64,000 nucleotides of DNA, from the NCBI RefSeq assembly GCF_010020825.1, contig NZ_JAACJE010000001.1:2790001-2854000 (forward strand), given 5' to 3'. Shown piece by piece: positions 26,238-34,210 of the stretch (position 1 is the first letter of the stretch; each line of letters opens with the position of its first letter). The notes beneath the pieces are model-generated. The model had not been told where the DNA came from. It was given only the letters and a program-made list of their open reading frames with translations, and did no database searches. Position numbers and translations under genes: made by a program. The DNA comes from Acidovorax sp. 210-6. GTDB taxonomy: Bacteria; Pseudomonadota; Gammaproteobacteria; Burkholderiales; Burkholderiaceae_C.

Positions 26238-27305
26238 TCAGTGTCCAGCGGACAGCGCGTGGATCAAGCGGTCGATCAGTCCGATCGCCTCGAAGCGCTG
26301 GCCCATGCGGTGGAACCACGCCCCGAGCGCACCGGGGTCGCTCATCGGAATCTGCGCCTCGCCCATGCGGTCGCAGAACTCAGCCTGATGCGCCATCTGG
26401 AGCAGGTCGTCGTAGATGCGCGTGGTCACATCGCCCTCGTCCCAGGACAGCACCGCGCCGAAGCCGATGTACTCGCCGTCCATGTCGGGCAGGAACTCGT
26501 CGGTGATCGTCAGGCGCGACAGCGCCAGCGCATCGGCGGCGATCTGGCGCATCCGCGGGTCGGTGAGCGTCTTGGCCGCATGCCGCAGGTTGCACGGTTT
26601 CCACGCCTTCTTGCCCTTGGACCGCCGCTCGCCCTTGCGGGGCAGTGAGAGCCAGTTCCGCGCCCATTCGGGGTAGGAAGCATCCAGCTTGCCGCGCGTG
26701 ACCATTTCCTCGCGCATGGCGTCGCGTTCGGCCTCGTCGCAGTCCTCGCACATCATGTCCAGGGCGGCTTCCTCGTCCATTTCGCCCTGCCAGTACACGT
26801 AGGACGCCACGTCGCAGGCGATGTCGGGGGTGAACAGCGGGTACACATGGCGGCTCTGTTCGCGCAGCACTTGCAGAACCGTGGCCCCCAGGTGCGGCAT
26901 GGCGGCATTGAGCGCCTCCAGGCCCTCGCCCACGGCCCACTCGGCCTCGCGGTATTCGCACCAGTACAAGTCGAGTTGGGCGTAGGCGGTCTGCCGATCG
27001 CCGCGCATTGCCGGGCGGTGGCCATGCTCATCCAGTACGCTGACCGCGAAACGCGGCTCCAGGCACTGTAGCGGCCCGACCTGCCGCTTGACCCAGGCGT
27101 CGATGGCGCGCTCGCACGCCTGGAGCGGGTCGGACTCGCTCTCCGGCAAGTCCCCTTCACGCACCGCGCCCGCCTCGATCAGGAAGCGGCACAGCGCCGC
27201 GTTGGCCCGAGCCTGGGAATTCGATGCAACGGTCAGCGGCACCCCTGCGCCCAGGCCCGGCAACGCCAGGAACGGCGAACAGGGCAAGACGGTGAGCGCC
27301 TTCAT
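26238..27305 (-). CDS. PRTRC system protein F
   Basis: 355 aa, family of unknown function defined by its place in PRTRC cassettes. Soluble, acidic and helical, with a cysteine/acid-rich segment 'ALDMMCEDCDEAERDAMREE' and many Trp/Tyr in the middle. No catalytic motif recognised. The start overlaps the end of protein C by 4 nt (27302-27305), so the two are translated together, which favours a physical link between F and the ubiquitin-like protein. Confidence 0.8.
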   Translation of the reverse strand: MKALTVLPCSPFLALPGLGAGVPLTVASNSQARANAALCRFLIEAGAVREGDLPESESDPLQACERAIDAWVKRQVGPLQCLEPRFAVSVLDEHGHRPAMRGDRQTAYAQLDLYWCEYREAEWAVGEGLEALNAAMPHLGATVLQVLREQSRHVYPLFTPDIACDVASYVYWQGEMDEEAALDMMCEDCDEAERDAMREEMVTRGKLDASYPEWARNWLSLPRKGERRSKGKKAWKPCNLRHAAKTLTDPRMRQIAADALALSRLTITDEFLPDMDGEYIGFGAVLSWDEGDVTTRIYDDLLQMAHQAEFCDRMGEAQIPMSDPGALGAWFHRMGQRFEAIGLIDRLIHALSAGH

Positions 27306-27760
27306 GGCAATGGAACCAGCATGTCGCTGGTGGCGCTGGCCCGGTGGACAGAGGCGGCGTGGTGCTGCTCCTCCAGCATCCGATGCGCGAACTGGCTCCA
27401 GGCCGACGAACGGGTCTGCACGCTGCGACGCGACAAGGCGCGGGACAGCTTGCCCGTCGCACCCAGGTTACCGCGCTCCACGGCCTGCACACGCTCCAGC
27501 AGCGCCGCGAGGCGTGGGCCGGATGGTGCTGGCCGCACGGCGTCATGGGTGCCCGCGCCCTTGGTGCCCACGGCCTTGCGAAAAACAAAGTCCTGCCGCC
27601 CGTTGGCGACCTCGCCCGCCTCGACCTCGGCGCTTACGAGTTCGGGAAACTGGGCGCTGTACAGGTCGCGCACTTCGCGTGGCGCGAGGCCGGGCACGTC
27701 CGGCAGCAGGATGCCGTTGTAGGTGAAGGTACGCACGATGGGGGTGATTTCGATCGACAT
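27302..27760 (-). CDS. PRTRC system protein C, ubiquitin-like, with C-terminal extension
   Basis: The first 65 or so residues ('RTFTYNGILLPDVPGLAPRE', then 'VRDLYSAQFPELVSAEVEAG', ending DFVFRKAVGTKG) match the Prok_Ub-type beta-grasp protein of PRTRC cassettes, which to my knowledge is usually about 70 aa and ends near GTKG. Here about 85 further residues follow, so the glycine is internal and would need cleavage (by JAB protein A?) before conjugation. The tail is Arg/Ser/Ala-rich ('SRALSRRSVQTRSSAWSQF'). AAGGA-type ribosome-binding site before ATG 27760. Confidence 0.82.
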   Translation of the reverse strand: MSIEITPIVRTFTYNGILLPDVPGLAPREVRDLYSAQFPELVSAEVEAGEVANGRQDFVFRKAVGTKGAGTHDAVRPAPSGPRLAALLERVQAVERGNLGATGKLSRALSRRSVQTRSSAWSQFAHRMLEEQHHAASVHRASATSDMLVPLP

Positions 27761-27856
27761 GGGGATGGTTCCTTGGGTTCGGATGCGGCCACCATGGCGA
27801 TGGCCTTGCGGTCAGTCTCTCGCCGGACGCCTCCGGCGCAAGGGTGCTGCGGCGGG

Positions 27857-28348
27857 TCATCCGAACAGGTCGAAGGACTCGCCACTGCCCGCCGCCGCGC
27901 CAGCCGTTGCGGCCTGCGGCGCGGCTTCCCCGCCATCCGCCCCATCGTCATCGTCTTGCAGCGCCGGGCTGGCCGTGGTCGCAGCCGTGGATGCCGGGGC
28001 TGGCTTGGCAGCAGGCGGCTTGGGGGCTGCGGCTTTGGCCGTCGCATCGCTGGCCTTCTTGACCGATGCCGCCTTGGCCGCCTCGATCACTTCCTTGGTG
28101 GCCTCGGCCTGCTGCGCGAGGCTGCGCCGGACTTCGCGGTAGCCGCATAGCGCTTCAATGAAGCCTGTGTCGAACTCCTGCGGGGTCGCCGTCAGGCTCA
28201 GGGGCTGGGCCAGCGCGGGCTCGCCCGTGTCCTGCCTGGGCTTGGGAATCACGTTGACCGTCAGGCGGCCGGATTTCTCGTCGGCGCTCACCGTCATGGT
28301 GAGCGTGGCACTGCAAGCCAGCGCGAACAGTTCCTCGAACATCGTCAT
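27857..28348 (-). CDS. PRTRC system protein E
   Basis: 163 aa: a compact N-terminal domain ('FEELFALACSATLTMTVSAD', 'PLSLTATPQEFDTGFIEALC') and a low-complexity Ala/Lys/Pro linker ending in an acidic tail (DDDDGADGGE...SFDLFG). Function unknown; the flexible acidic tail suggests a protein-protein contact like those of single-strand-binding proteins, which also end in Asp-Phe motifs, but that is a guess. Start ATG 28348 has AAGGAG six nt upstream. Confidence 0.8.
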   Translation of the reverse strand: MTMFEELFALACSATLTMTVSADEKSGRLTVNVIPKPRQDTGEPALAQPLSLTATPQEFDTGFIEALCGYREVRRSLAQQAEATKEVIEAAKAASVKKASDATAKAAAPKPPAAKPAPASTAATTASPALQDDDDGADGGEAAPQAATAGAAAGSGESFDLFG

Positions 28349-28446
28349 GTCATGCTCCTTGGTGGAATGGGGGGACATGGCCCCGTGGGGGGCCGTCCAG
28401 ACCATGCTAGAACCGGCTCCCCCGCTGTCCAGGGGCCAATCCGGCA

Positions 28447-30240
28447 TCAGGCCAGGGCCGGTTCTGGCTGCGGTTCGGCTGCGGTGTCGGTGGCCTCGGA
28501 GCCTTCCACTTCATCCGCTTCGCCGCTTCCGTCCTGCGCTTCATCGGCCAGGATCGGCTGGCGCGGATAGCACATCACGGCGGGCACGGTGCCTTGGTAG
28601 GCGAACCCCGGCACCTTGAGCAAGGCCGCGATGAACTCCTGCTTCTTGCCCGAGCGCGCCACCTTGAAGCCTGAGCCCATCGCCTTCTTCAACCCCACCT
28701 CGGCCGCGAGACTCTCCAGTTCGCTCATCGTGAACAGGTCGAGGAATGCCTTGTCCCACTGGAAGTACCGGCCTTCATCGACCTCGGCGTAGTTCAGGAG
28801 AAGTTCCAGGTCACTGGTGCTGACGCCGAAGGCAGAGGACGCGGTGGCGGCTTGCAGCAGTCGCTCCAGTTGTGCCTCGGGTGCGGCATCAGCGCGTTGC
28901 AGCCCGCCTCGCACACCGAAACCTGCGCGTCCGGGCTGGCCCGCGATCCGCTCGAAGGCGTTGCGGAACTGCGCCTCGCGCAGATCGGCACCGCGCCCGG
29001 CCAGCGCCAGGGCGATCAGCACGCGCTGGCTGCGCTGCGGTTGGGCCATCAGGGCCTTGGCCAGCCATTTGCGCCACTCCGACAGGCGGTGCGCCACCAC
29101 GCGCTGCGGGGTCTGGTTCGCTGGTGCGACGGCTGCGGGTTTCGCAGCGCTCTTGTTCCTTTTGCCAGCCTTCGCACTCCCCTTGCCCGCTGCCTCGGCC
29201 ACTGCCGCCTGCGCATCGCGCTGCGCCTTGCGCCACAGGGCGACCTTCTGGCTGTTGCACGCAGCATCGAAACAAAGCGACCGCGTGACCTCGCCGTAGC
29301 TGCCCGGCATCGCGGACACCGAACAGCCGAAGGACTGGCACCCCTGGCAGGAGGTGTACTGCGGGGCACCAACACCCAGGTCGCCCTCGGCGGTCAGCGG
29401 CAGCGGCGTGAAGCCATCGGACGCCTTCACGATGCGGATGACCGGGAACTCGTCGCGCAGCGCGTCGGCCCGGGCCTGGACTGCCTGCAAGGTCAGTTCC
29501 TCGAAATGGCTCGGGTGCTGGCAGTAGCCCTCGCCCAGGGATTCTGCGAACAGGCCCGCCTGCCGCGCCGAGTTGTGCGCGCAGCCGCCGCACTGCGCCG
29601 TGTCGAAGATCGCATCGGCCAGCCGACGCGCATAGCGGCCCAACTGCGCCTTGAGCACGGCCACCGGCACCTTCTGCGCCAGGATGCCCTCGAGCACGGT
29701 GTCCTGCTTGTCGGGGGGAATGCCCGAGAGCAGTTCGGCGTGGCCGAGCAGGATGGTGCGGCTGGTCAGCGCCTGCAGCACGGCAGGCGTACAGGCCAGC
29801 AGCGCCAGCCGCCGCTCCAGCACCTCGGGCGACCAGCCCATGAGGCGGGCGGTTTCCTCCTTGTCGCCGCGCTGGCGCAGGAGCTGGCGCTGGGCCGCAT
29901 GGGCTTCCTCGGCGGGTGACATGTCCTCGCGGTGGTAGTTCTCGATCACCGACATGGCCTCGGCGGTCTCGTCGCTGGCGTCCTTGATGACCACGGGCAT
30001 GTCGTAGCCGTCTCCGAATACGTTCCTGGCGGCACGCCAGCGGCGTTCGCCCGCGATGATTTCGTAGCGGTCGGTGCCCGGAATCGGTCTCACGACAATG
30101 GGTTCGAGCACGCCGACGGCGCGGATGCCCTCCTCCAGTTCGGCCATCTTGTCGGGATCGAAGTACGTGCGCGGGTTCCTGCCCTGGACGATCCTGCGGA
30201 TCGGCAAGGTGGGCTGGCTCGGGTGGGGGGTATCGGTCAC
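28447..30240 (-). CDS. PRTRC system ParB-family protein
   Basis: 597 aa. N-terminal ParB/Srx domain ('PIRRIVQGRNPRTYFDPDKM', 'EIIAGERRWRAARN', 'SVIENYHREDMSPAEEA') followed by a helix-turn-helix ('ETARLMGWSPEVLERRLALL'). A zinc-finger-like middle carries several Cys pairs (CGGCAHN, CQGCQSFGC, CFDAACN), then a Lys/Ala linker and a C-terminal domain special to this subfamily. ParB proteins bind parS and hydrolyse CTP. I start at GTG 30240 since AGGAGG lies 5 nt upstream; ATGs at 30276 and 30258 lack one. First gene of the PRTRC run. Confidence 0.88.
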   Translation of the reverse strand: MTDTPHPSQPTLPIRRIVQGRNPRTYFDPDKMAELEEGIRAVGVLEPIVVRPIPGTDRYEIIAGERRWRAARNVFGDGYDMPVVIKDASDETAEAMSVIENYHREDMSPAEEAHAAQRQLLRQRGDKEETARLMGWSPEVLERRLALLACTPAVLQALTSRTILLGHAELLSGIPPDKQDTVLEGILAQKVPVAVLKAQLGRYARRLADAIFDTAQCGGCAHNSARQAGLFAESLGEGYCQHPSHFEELTLQAVQARADALRDEFPVIRIVKASDGFTPLPLTAEGDLGVGAPQYTSCQGCQSFGCSVSAMPGSYGEVTRSLCFDAACNSQKVALWRKAQRDAQAAVAEAAGKGSAKAGKRNKSAAKPAAVAPANQTPQRVVAHRLSEWRKWLAKALMAQPQRSQRVLIALALAGRGADLREAQFRNAFERIAGQPGRAGFGVRGGLQRADAAPEAQLERLLQAATASSAFGVSTSDLELLLNYAEVDEGRYFQWDKAFLDLFTMSELESLAAEVGLKKAMGSGFKVARSGKKQEFIAALLKVPGFAYQGTVPAVMCYPRQPILADEAQDGSGEADEVEGSEATDTAAEPQPEPALA

Positions 30241-30298
30241 GGTGCCTCCTGTCTGCATCGGGTGGGATGCAGCCATGCTCCCGCGGCCCGGCTCACCT

Positions 30299-30820
30299 TC
30301 AAGGGTGCTCGCGCCCCTCGTCGGCGGGCGAGCGAACCATCTCCACCCAGGCTTGCAGCGCCAGTACCTGTTCGGCGCGGGCCGCTTCCTCCCGCGAGCG
30401 GAAAGTCACGTCGCCGGGCGCATTCAAGTCCTGCCTGCGTCTGTCGCAGACGATGCGCCACTTCTTGTCGGGGTAGTTGCTGCTGATGCAACCGCAGGCC
30501 CCGCTCGGATAGCGCACGCCATGGACATACCAACCGCCGTGCCGCCAGCGCGAATAGCCGGGCGAACGCGAGGTATCCAGCATGCGGAGCACCTGCTCGA
30601 AGGCTTCGGTTGCCGTGCAATGGTTCTGTGCCACGATGGCCCCTGCAATGCCTTGAAACACGTCATCCGGGCAAGGCAGCAATGCGGCGGTGTCGCGCAT
30701 CGTCTGAGCGACAACCGAGTCGAGGTACAGGCCCTCGATGGGGCGTCCCTTGCTGGCGCAGTGGATGCAAAGGTCGCGCACGGCCACGGCAATGGCCATC
30801 GCGGTGAGGTAAGTCGTCAT
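30299..30820 (-). CDS. Conserved hypothetical element protein
   Basis: 173 aa; start ATG 30820 has an AAGGAG site. Contains 'AVAVRDLCIHCASKGRPIEG' (helical, with a Cys pair) and a C-terminal part of 'GWYVHGVRYPSGACGCISSN', 'KWRIVCDRRRQDLNAPGDV', 'TFRSREEAARAEQ', the last resembling a sequence-tag/arm-type beta-alpha motif. Lies just ahead of parB, probably in the same transcript. Function unknown. Confidence 0.65.
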   Translation of the reverse strand: MTTYLTAMAIAVAVRDLCIHCASKGRPIEGLYLDSVVAQTMRDTAALLPCPDDVFQGIAGAIVAQNHCTATEAFEQVLRMLDTSRSPGYSRWRHGGWYVHGVRYPSGACGCISSNYPDKKWRIVCDRRRQDLNAPGDVTFRSREEAARAEQVLALQAWVEMVRSPADEGREHP

Positions 30821-30884
30821 CTCCTTCTCCTTGAAACGGAGCGGCCATCGTTTCAGGCCGTGTGGCGACTTCAAGGTCAGGAGG

Positions 30885-30992
30885 CTACGCGCCGGGCTGC
30901 GCAACGGCGCACCACTGCGCCCATTCATCCATCAACCTGCGGCATTCATCGAAGCGATCGGGGCGGCGGTACAGGGCACACGGCGAATCGTG
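30885..30992 (-). pseudogene. Possible integrase C-terminal fragment
   Basis: A 35-codon frame with no usual start reads 'LYRRPDRFDECRRLMDEWAQ' then WCA. It resembles the Tyr-x-R...ERR-x-(L/M)M..WA ending of P4-type integrases. Sits in the 228-bp gap between two leftward genes; could also be a small unknown gene. Confidence 0.25.
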
Positions 30993-31048
30993 CTATCCCG
31001 CGAGGCAACCACAAGCGGTAGCCGCTGGGATCTCCCTTGCAGTTCTGG

Positions 31049-32248
31049 CTACGCAGGTACCGCCAATCGCTGGGCTTTGCGCTGAATCAGCTCGCCATAT
31101 CTTGCGCTGACAGCCTCCGCGTCCGTGCATTGCAGTTGGAGGGACACGGCCTCGGCCACGCGCCGCCTCACCGAGGCCAAGTGGCGGGCCTCTGCAGGCG
31201 TCGGCATGCAGACAGGCCAGCCGGCTTCGTACAGCAGGTGCGCAGGAATTTCTGCTTCCGCCGCCTGCCGCTGCGCGGCGCGTTCCTTGGCTTCGAGGAG
31301 CTGCGCCCGCAACGCAGGATCGAGCAGCGCCGACGCCACGTCTCCGAGCCAGTACCCGGCCTGGAAGGAAAACGTGCTGCGCGCCTCCAGCCGCACCAGT
31401 TCCCGGTAGACGGCAGCGTTGCCCTCGCAGCGCGCCGCCGCCTGCAGGTCGCCGCGCGAGGCCAGCACGCAGAAGGCACAGGACACGCGACTGCTGCCAT
31501 AGATGCGGTAGGCTTCATGCAGGACGCCACCACGCTGGCCGATGTAGTCGAGCACGTCCTGGCGCTGCCAATGGACGATTGCGTTCCAGGAGAGTCCGAT
31601 GCCCCGCGCGCGGGTCAGCAATGTGTCGGATTTGGCGACTGGCTGGCGTGCCCGCGCCGTGCTCTCCTGCCAGCGCAGGCCGACAGCCGAGACCACCGGC
31701 CCGGTCGGATGCCGAGCACGCATGGCCCGCGCGAGAACCTGAGATTTCATTTCCGAGGTGCAGAACCTCTGCGATGCTGAACTCCAGGGCATGATCAGCT
31801 TGACGCACGACAGTGTGCGATAGCGCTCCACATTGGCGGCCCAGCGCGACAGCCAGCGATCCAACATGTCACCGGCCGGTCGGCGCACAGTCACCAGTTC
31901 CCAGCCCAGCCGCTCCGCAAGCCGCTCGCATACAGGGGCCGAATCGCGCCATTCGATACGCCCGAGGTCGCTATGGATCAGGGCGCGGGGACCTGCATGG
32001 CCGATCCCGTCCAGATGGGCCTGCACGCGGTAAGCCAGCGCCTGGGAGTCCTTGCCGCCGCTCACGCCCACATACACCGGCGCGTGGCCTGCCAGGGCGG
32101 TGTCGATCACCGGATCGCGGGCGACGCCGAAGCGCTGCGTGGATGGCATGAGAAGGGCTTGCGGCGCCAGGTGCTCGACCGGCGCCAGCCCGGGCAGTTC
32201 GATCTGTTGCACGATGGGCCTCCTGAAATCCAGGATAGGCAGCGCCAT
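31049..32248 (-). CDS. PAPS-reductase/PP-loop family protein
   Basis: 399 aa with the PP-loop SGGKDS (residues 63-68). It also has paired cysteines ('SCVKLIMPWSSASQRFC' and 'SRVSCAFCVLAS', CxxC) that could hold an Fe-S cluster, as in phosphoadenosine-phosphosulfate reductases and the DndC/thiolation group. The lack of other sulfate-assimilation genes, and its place beside parB, argue for a DNA/RNA-modifying or defence-type role rather than cysteine synthesis; not provable here. ATG 32248 overlaps the ATG of the opposite-strand gene at 32247. Confidence 0.75.
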   Translation of the reverse strand: MALPILDFRRPIVQQIELPGLAPVEHLAPQALLMPSTQRFGVARDPVIDTALAGHAPVYVGVSGGKDSQALAYRVQAHLDGIGHAGPRALIHSDLGRIEWRDSAPVCERLAERLGWELVTVRRPAGDMLDRWLSRWAANVERYRTLSCVKLIMPWSSASQRFCTSEMKSQVLARAMRARHPTGPVVSAVGLRWQESTARARQPVAKSDTLLTRARGIGLSWNAIVHWQRQDVLDYIGQRGGVLHEAYRIYGSSRVSCAFCVLASRGDLQAAARCEGNAAVYRELVRLEARSTFSFQAGYWLGDVASALLDPALRAQLLEAKERAAQRQAAEAEIPAHLLYEAGWPVCMPTPAEARHLASVRRRVAEAVSLQLQCTDAEAVSARYGELIQRKAQRLAVPA

Positions 32249-32633
32249 GCGGCATCAAGGGCTCAGGTTCGTCGCCCAACAGCTGCGAGACAATGCGCTG
32301 ATGTGCGATGTCCATCTCGTCGAAACACGCCGAACCACCGAACCCGCTCCGGCGGGGCAGCGCTGCAGCTATTGCAGCGAGCCGTTGCACGGGCGGTGCG
32401 TCATCGTCGCAGGCTATCTCGACGACGGATCGCAAGAGCTGTACTGCTTTGCCTACCACGAGGACTGCGCATGGGACATGGAACATGACGACGAAGTGAT
32501 CGAGACCCGCGAGGGCTGCTTCGACTACGGCACCCCGCTGACCATCGGCGCACTGCCGACAGTCGTAGCCAATGTCGTTCCCAGCCCGCCTGCCGGTGCA
32601 TCGCGGATCGCCGCCGAGCAGGGAGCCCCATGA
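32247..32633 (+). CDS. Small zinc-finger-like hypothetical protein
   Basis: 128 aa. Metal-ligand-like residues cluster in 'QRCSYCSEPLHGRCVIVAGY' and 'ELYCFAYHEDCAWDMEHDD'. Start at 32247 chosen for an AGGATAGG region upstream; a later ATG at 32301 is possible. Its stop overlaps the DUF6283 start (ATGA, 32630-32633), so the pair is translationally coupled. Function unknown. Confidence 0.6.
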   Translation: MRHQGLRFVAQQLRDNALMCDVHLVETRRTTEPAPAGQRCSYCSEPLHGRCVIVAGYLDDGSQELYCFAYHEDCAWDMEHDDEVIETREGCFDYGTPLTIGALPTVVANVVPSPPAGASRIAAEQGAP

Positions 32634-33070
32634 CCTCCTGGAAGCTCAAGCAGACTGCGCAATGCGCCAAGTGCCCCTGGAGAGTGGACGTCGACCCGCA
32701 CGAAATCCCGAATGGCTACAGCGTGGACAAGCATGCTGCGCTGGCATCCACCATCGCCGCGCCGGGCGCGCTGCCGGATCCTGGCGCGCCCCTGCGTGTG
32801 ATGGCTTGCCATGAAACCGAGGACGCCCATTGCGTGGGATGGCTGCACCACCAACTGGGCCAGGGCAACAACCTCGCGTTGCGATTGCGCATGCTTTCCT
32901 GCGCGAACGCGGGCGAATTGCGGCTGCGCGGCGCACAGCACCAGACCTTCGAGGCCACCCTGCCTCGCGAAGCCGCACACGCGACGACGACGCCTTCCGG
33001 AAATGGATATACAGAGATGCCGCCCTGGCAACCTCGGCGCAGAAACGAAGAGACCGCACTGGATCAATAA
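32630..33070 (+). CDS. DUF6283-family protein
   Basis: 146 aa; N-terminal 'AQCAKCPWRVDVDPHEIPNG' and 'VMACHETEDAHCVGWLHHQ' give the CxxCPWR and CH...CxGW motifs of DUF6283, likely binding zinc. The C-terminal 40 residues are low-complexity. Families of this sort are common on ICEs and phages; role unknown. Second gene of a pair with the zinc-finger-like protein. Confidence 0.7.
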   Translation: MTSWKLKQTAQCAKCPWRVDVDPHEIPNGYSVDKHAALASTIAAPGALPDPGAPLRVMACHETEDAHCVGWLHHQLGQGNNLALRLRMLSCANAGELRLRGAQHQTFEATLPREAAHATTTPSGNGYTEMPPWQPRRRNEETALDQ

Positions 33071-33142
33071 AATCGAACCTTGCGCACGACGCAACCCATC
33101 AACGGGCTATTCACCATCCGACAAACAACGAGACCGACAACC

Positions 33143-33529
33143 ATGGCAACTGCGAAAAAGACCACCGCTCCAGTGAAGAAGGCCGCCAAGGCACCGCCCG
33201 CCGCGACCGGCATCCGTCCGATCAAAGACACGTTCACCAAGAGCGCGCTGATCAATCACCTGGCCGAGCAATCGAGCGTCGAGCCCAAGGCCGTGAAGGC
33301 CGTCCTGGCCGCCCTGGAAGCCACCGTGCTCGGCTCGGTCAACAAGAAGGGCGCGGGCGGGTTCACGCTTCCCGGCCTGCTCAAGATCGACGTACAAAAG
33401 GTGCCTGCCAAGCCCAAACGCAAGGGCATCAACCCGTTCACCAAGGAAGAACAGGTTTTCGCGGCCAAGCCGGCCACCGTGCGCATCAAGGCCCGCGCCC
33501 TCAAGAAGCTCAAGGACGCCGCGCTCTGA
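33143..33529 (+). CDS. HU-family DNA-binding protein
   Basis: 128 aa histone-like protein: a Lys/Ala/Pro-rich N-terminal tail (MATAKKTTAPVKKAAKAPP) precedes an HU/IHF core ('TKSALINHLAEQSSVEPKAV', 'GAGGFTLPGLLKIDV', 'GINPFTKEEQVFAAKPATVR'). The basic tail makes it longer than plain HU (90 aa). Likely packages or bends element DNA, complementing the H-NS protein at 23.2 kb. ATG 33143. Confidence 0.88.
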   Translation: MATAKKTTAPVKKAAKAPPAATGIRPIKDTFTKSALINHLAEQSSVEPKAVKAVLAALEATVLGSVNKKGAGGFTLPGLLKIDVQKVPAKPKRKGINPFTKEEQVFAAKPATVRIKARALKKLKDAAL

Positions 33530-33553
33530 TGCGATGCGACAGTAGCGGCCCGG

Positions 33554-34159
33554 TCAGCCGGGCTGCCCTGTCGGCATGACCCGTTCCGACCTGCACCGCC
33601 CTACCATGCGCTGCAGCCGCTGCTGCACCATAGAAAGGTGCTCGGGAAATCGCGTGACGTTGGGATCGCTGGTTTCCCGGCCCCACCAGATGCTGGCGTA
33701 GTCCGAGACCGCGCCGTTGTAGCCGCAGTCCGGGCCGTCCTCCTCGAACTCCGCGCACAGGCGCCGCAGGGCCTCGCGGAAAGTCAGCCGACGCACGGCG
33801 ACCAGCACTGCGGGGTTCCACACGACCCAGACGTTGCCCCAGAAATCGCGGGCCGCGTCGTTGCCCGAGCACTCGAAGAACCTGTCGTAGGCCTCGCCCA
33901 CGTCGAAACGCCCCTCCGGTGCCTTGATCCCCTCGGTCCAGCGCGCCGAGGGCGCAACCCAGGCCTCCAACACACAGCCTCCCGCGCCGTACTCGCCGTA
34001 CTCGTAGGCCACGGACAGCGATTCGCTCAGGCAGATCCCGGTGCCGGTGTAGCTGCATGATGCCGAGCGCCGAAACCCCTCCCGCAAGATGCGCCGCCCG
34101 CTCGCGCTGCGCGTGCCATGGAAGAGCGGCCCCAGGCGGCCATCGGTACTGGTGTCCAT
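33554..34159 (-). CDS. Putative ADP-ribosyltransferase-fold protein
   Basis: 201 aa. The N-terminal third reads LFHGTRSASGRRILREGF followed by 'YTGTGICLSESLSVAYEYGE', the H-G-T ... S/Y arrangement of PARP/diphtheria-toxin-like ADP-ribosyltransferase folds (His14, Tyr-rich helix about 50-56). A catalytic Glu cannot be placed with confidence. Could be a toxin, an anti-phage effector or an RNA 2'-phosphotransferase relative. No antitoxin-like gene is adjacent. Family identification is by motif only. Confidence 0.5.
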   Translation of the reverse strand: MDTSTDGRLGPLFHGTRSASGRRILREGFRRSASCSYTGTGICLSESLSVAYEYGEYGAGGCVLEAWVAPSARWTEGIKAPEGRFDVGEAYDRFFECSGNDAARDFWGNVWVVWNPAVLVAVRRLTFREALRRLCAEFEEDGPDCGYNGAVSDYASIWWGRETSDPNVTRFPEHLSMVQQRLQRMVGRCRSERVMPTGQPG

Positions 34160-34210
34160 GCCCTGAGCTTCCCAGCGGAGCCTCCCGGTGCAAGGTCGCC
34201 GCCCACCGCG

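Noticed and set aside
28817-29919. Long plus-strand frames opposite the ParB gene
   Set aside because: Arg/Pro/Ala-rich shadows without motifs; ParB has full domain support.
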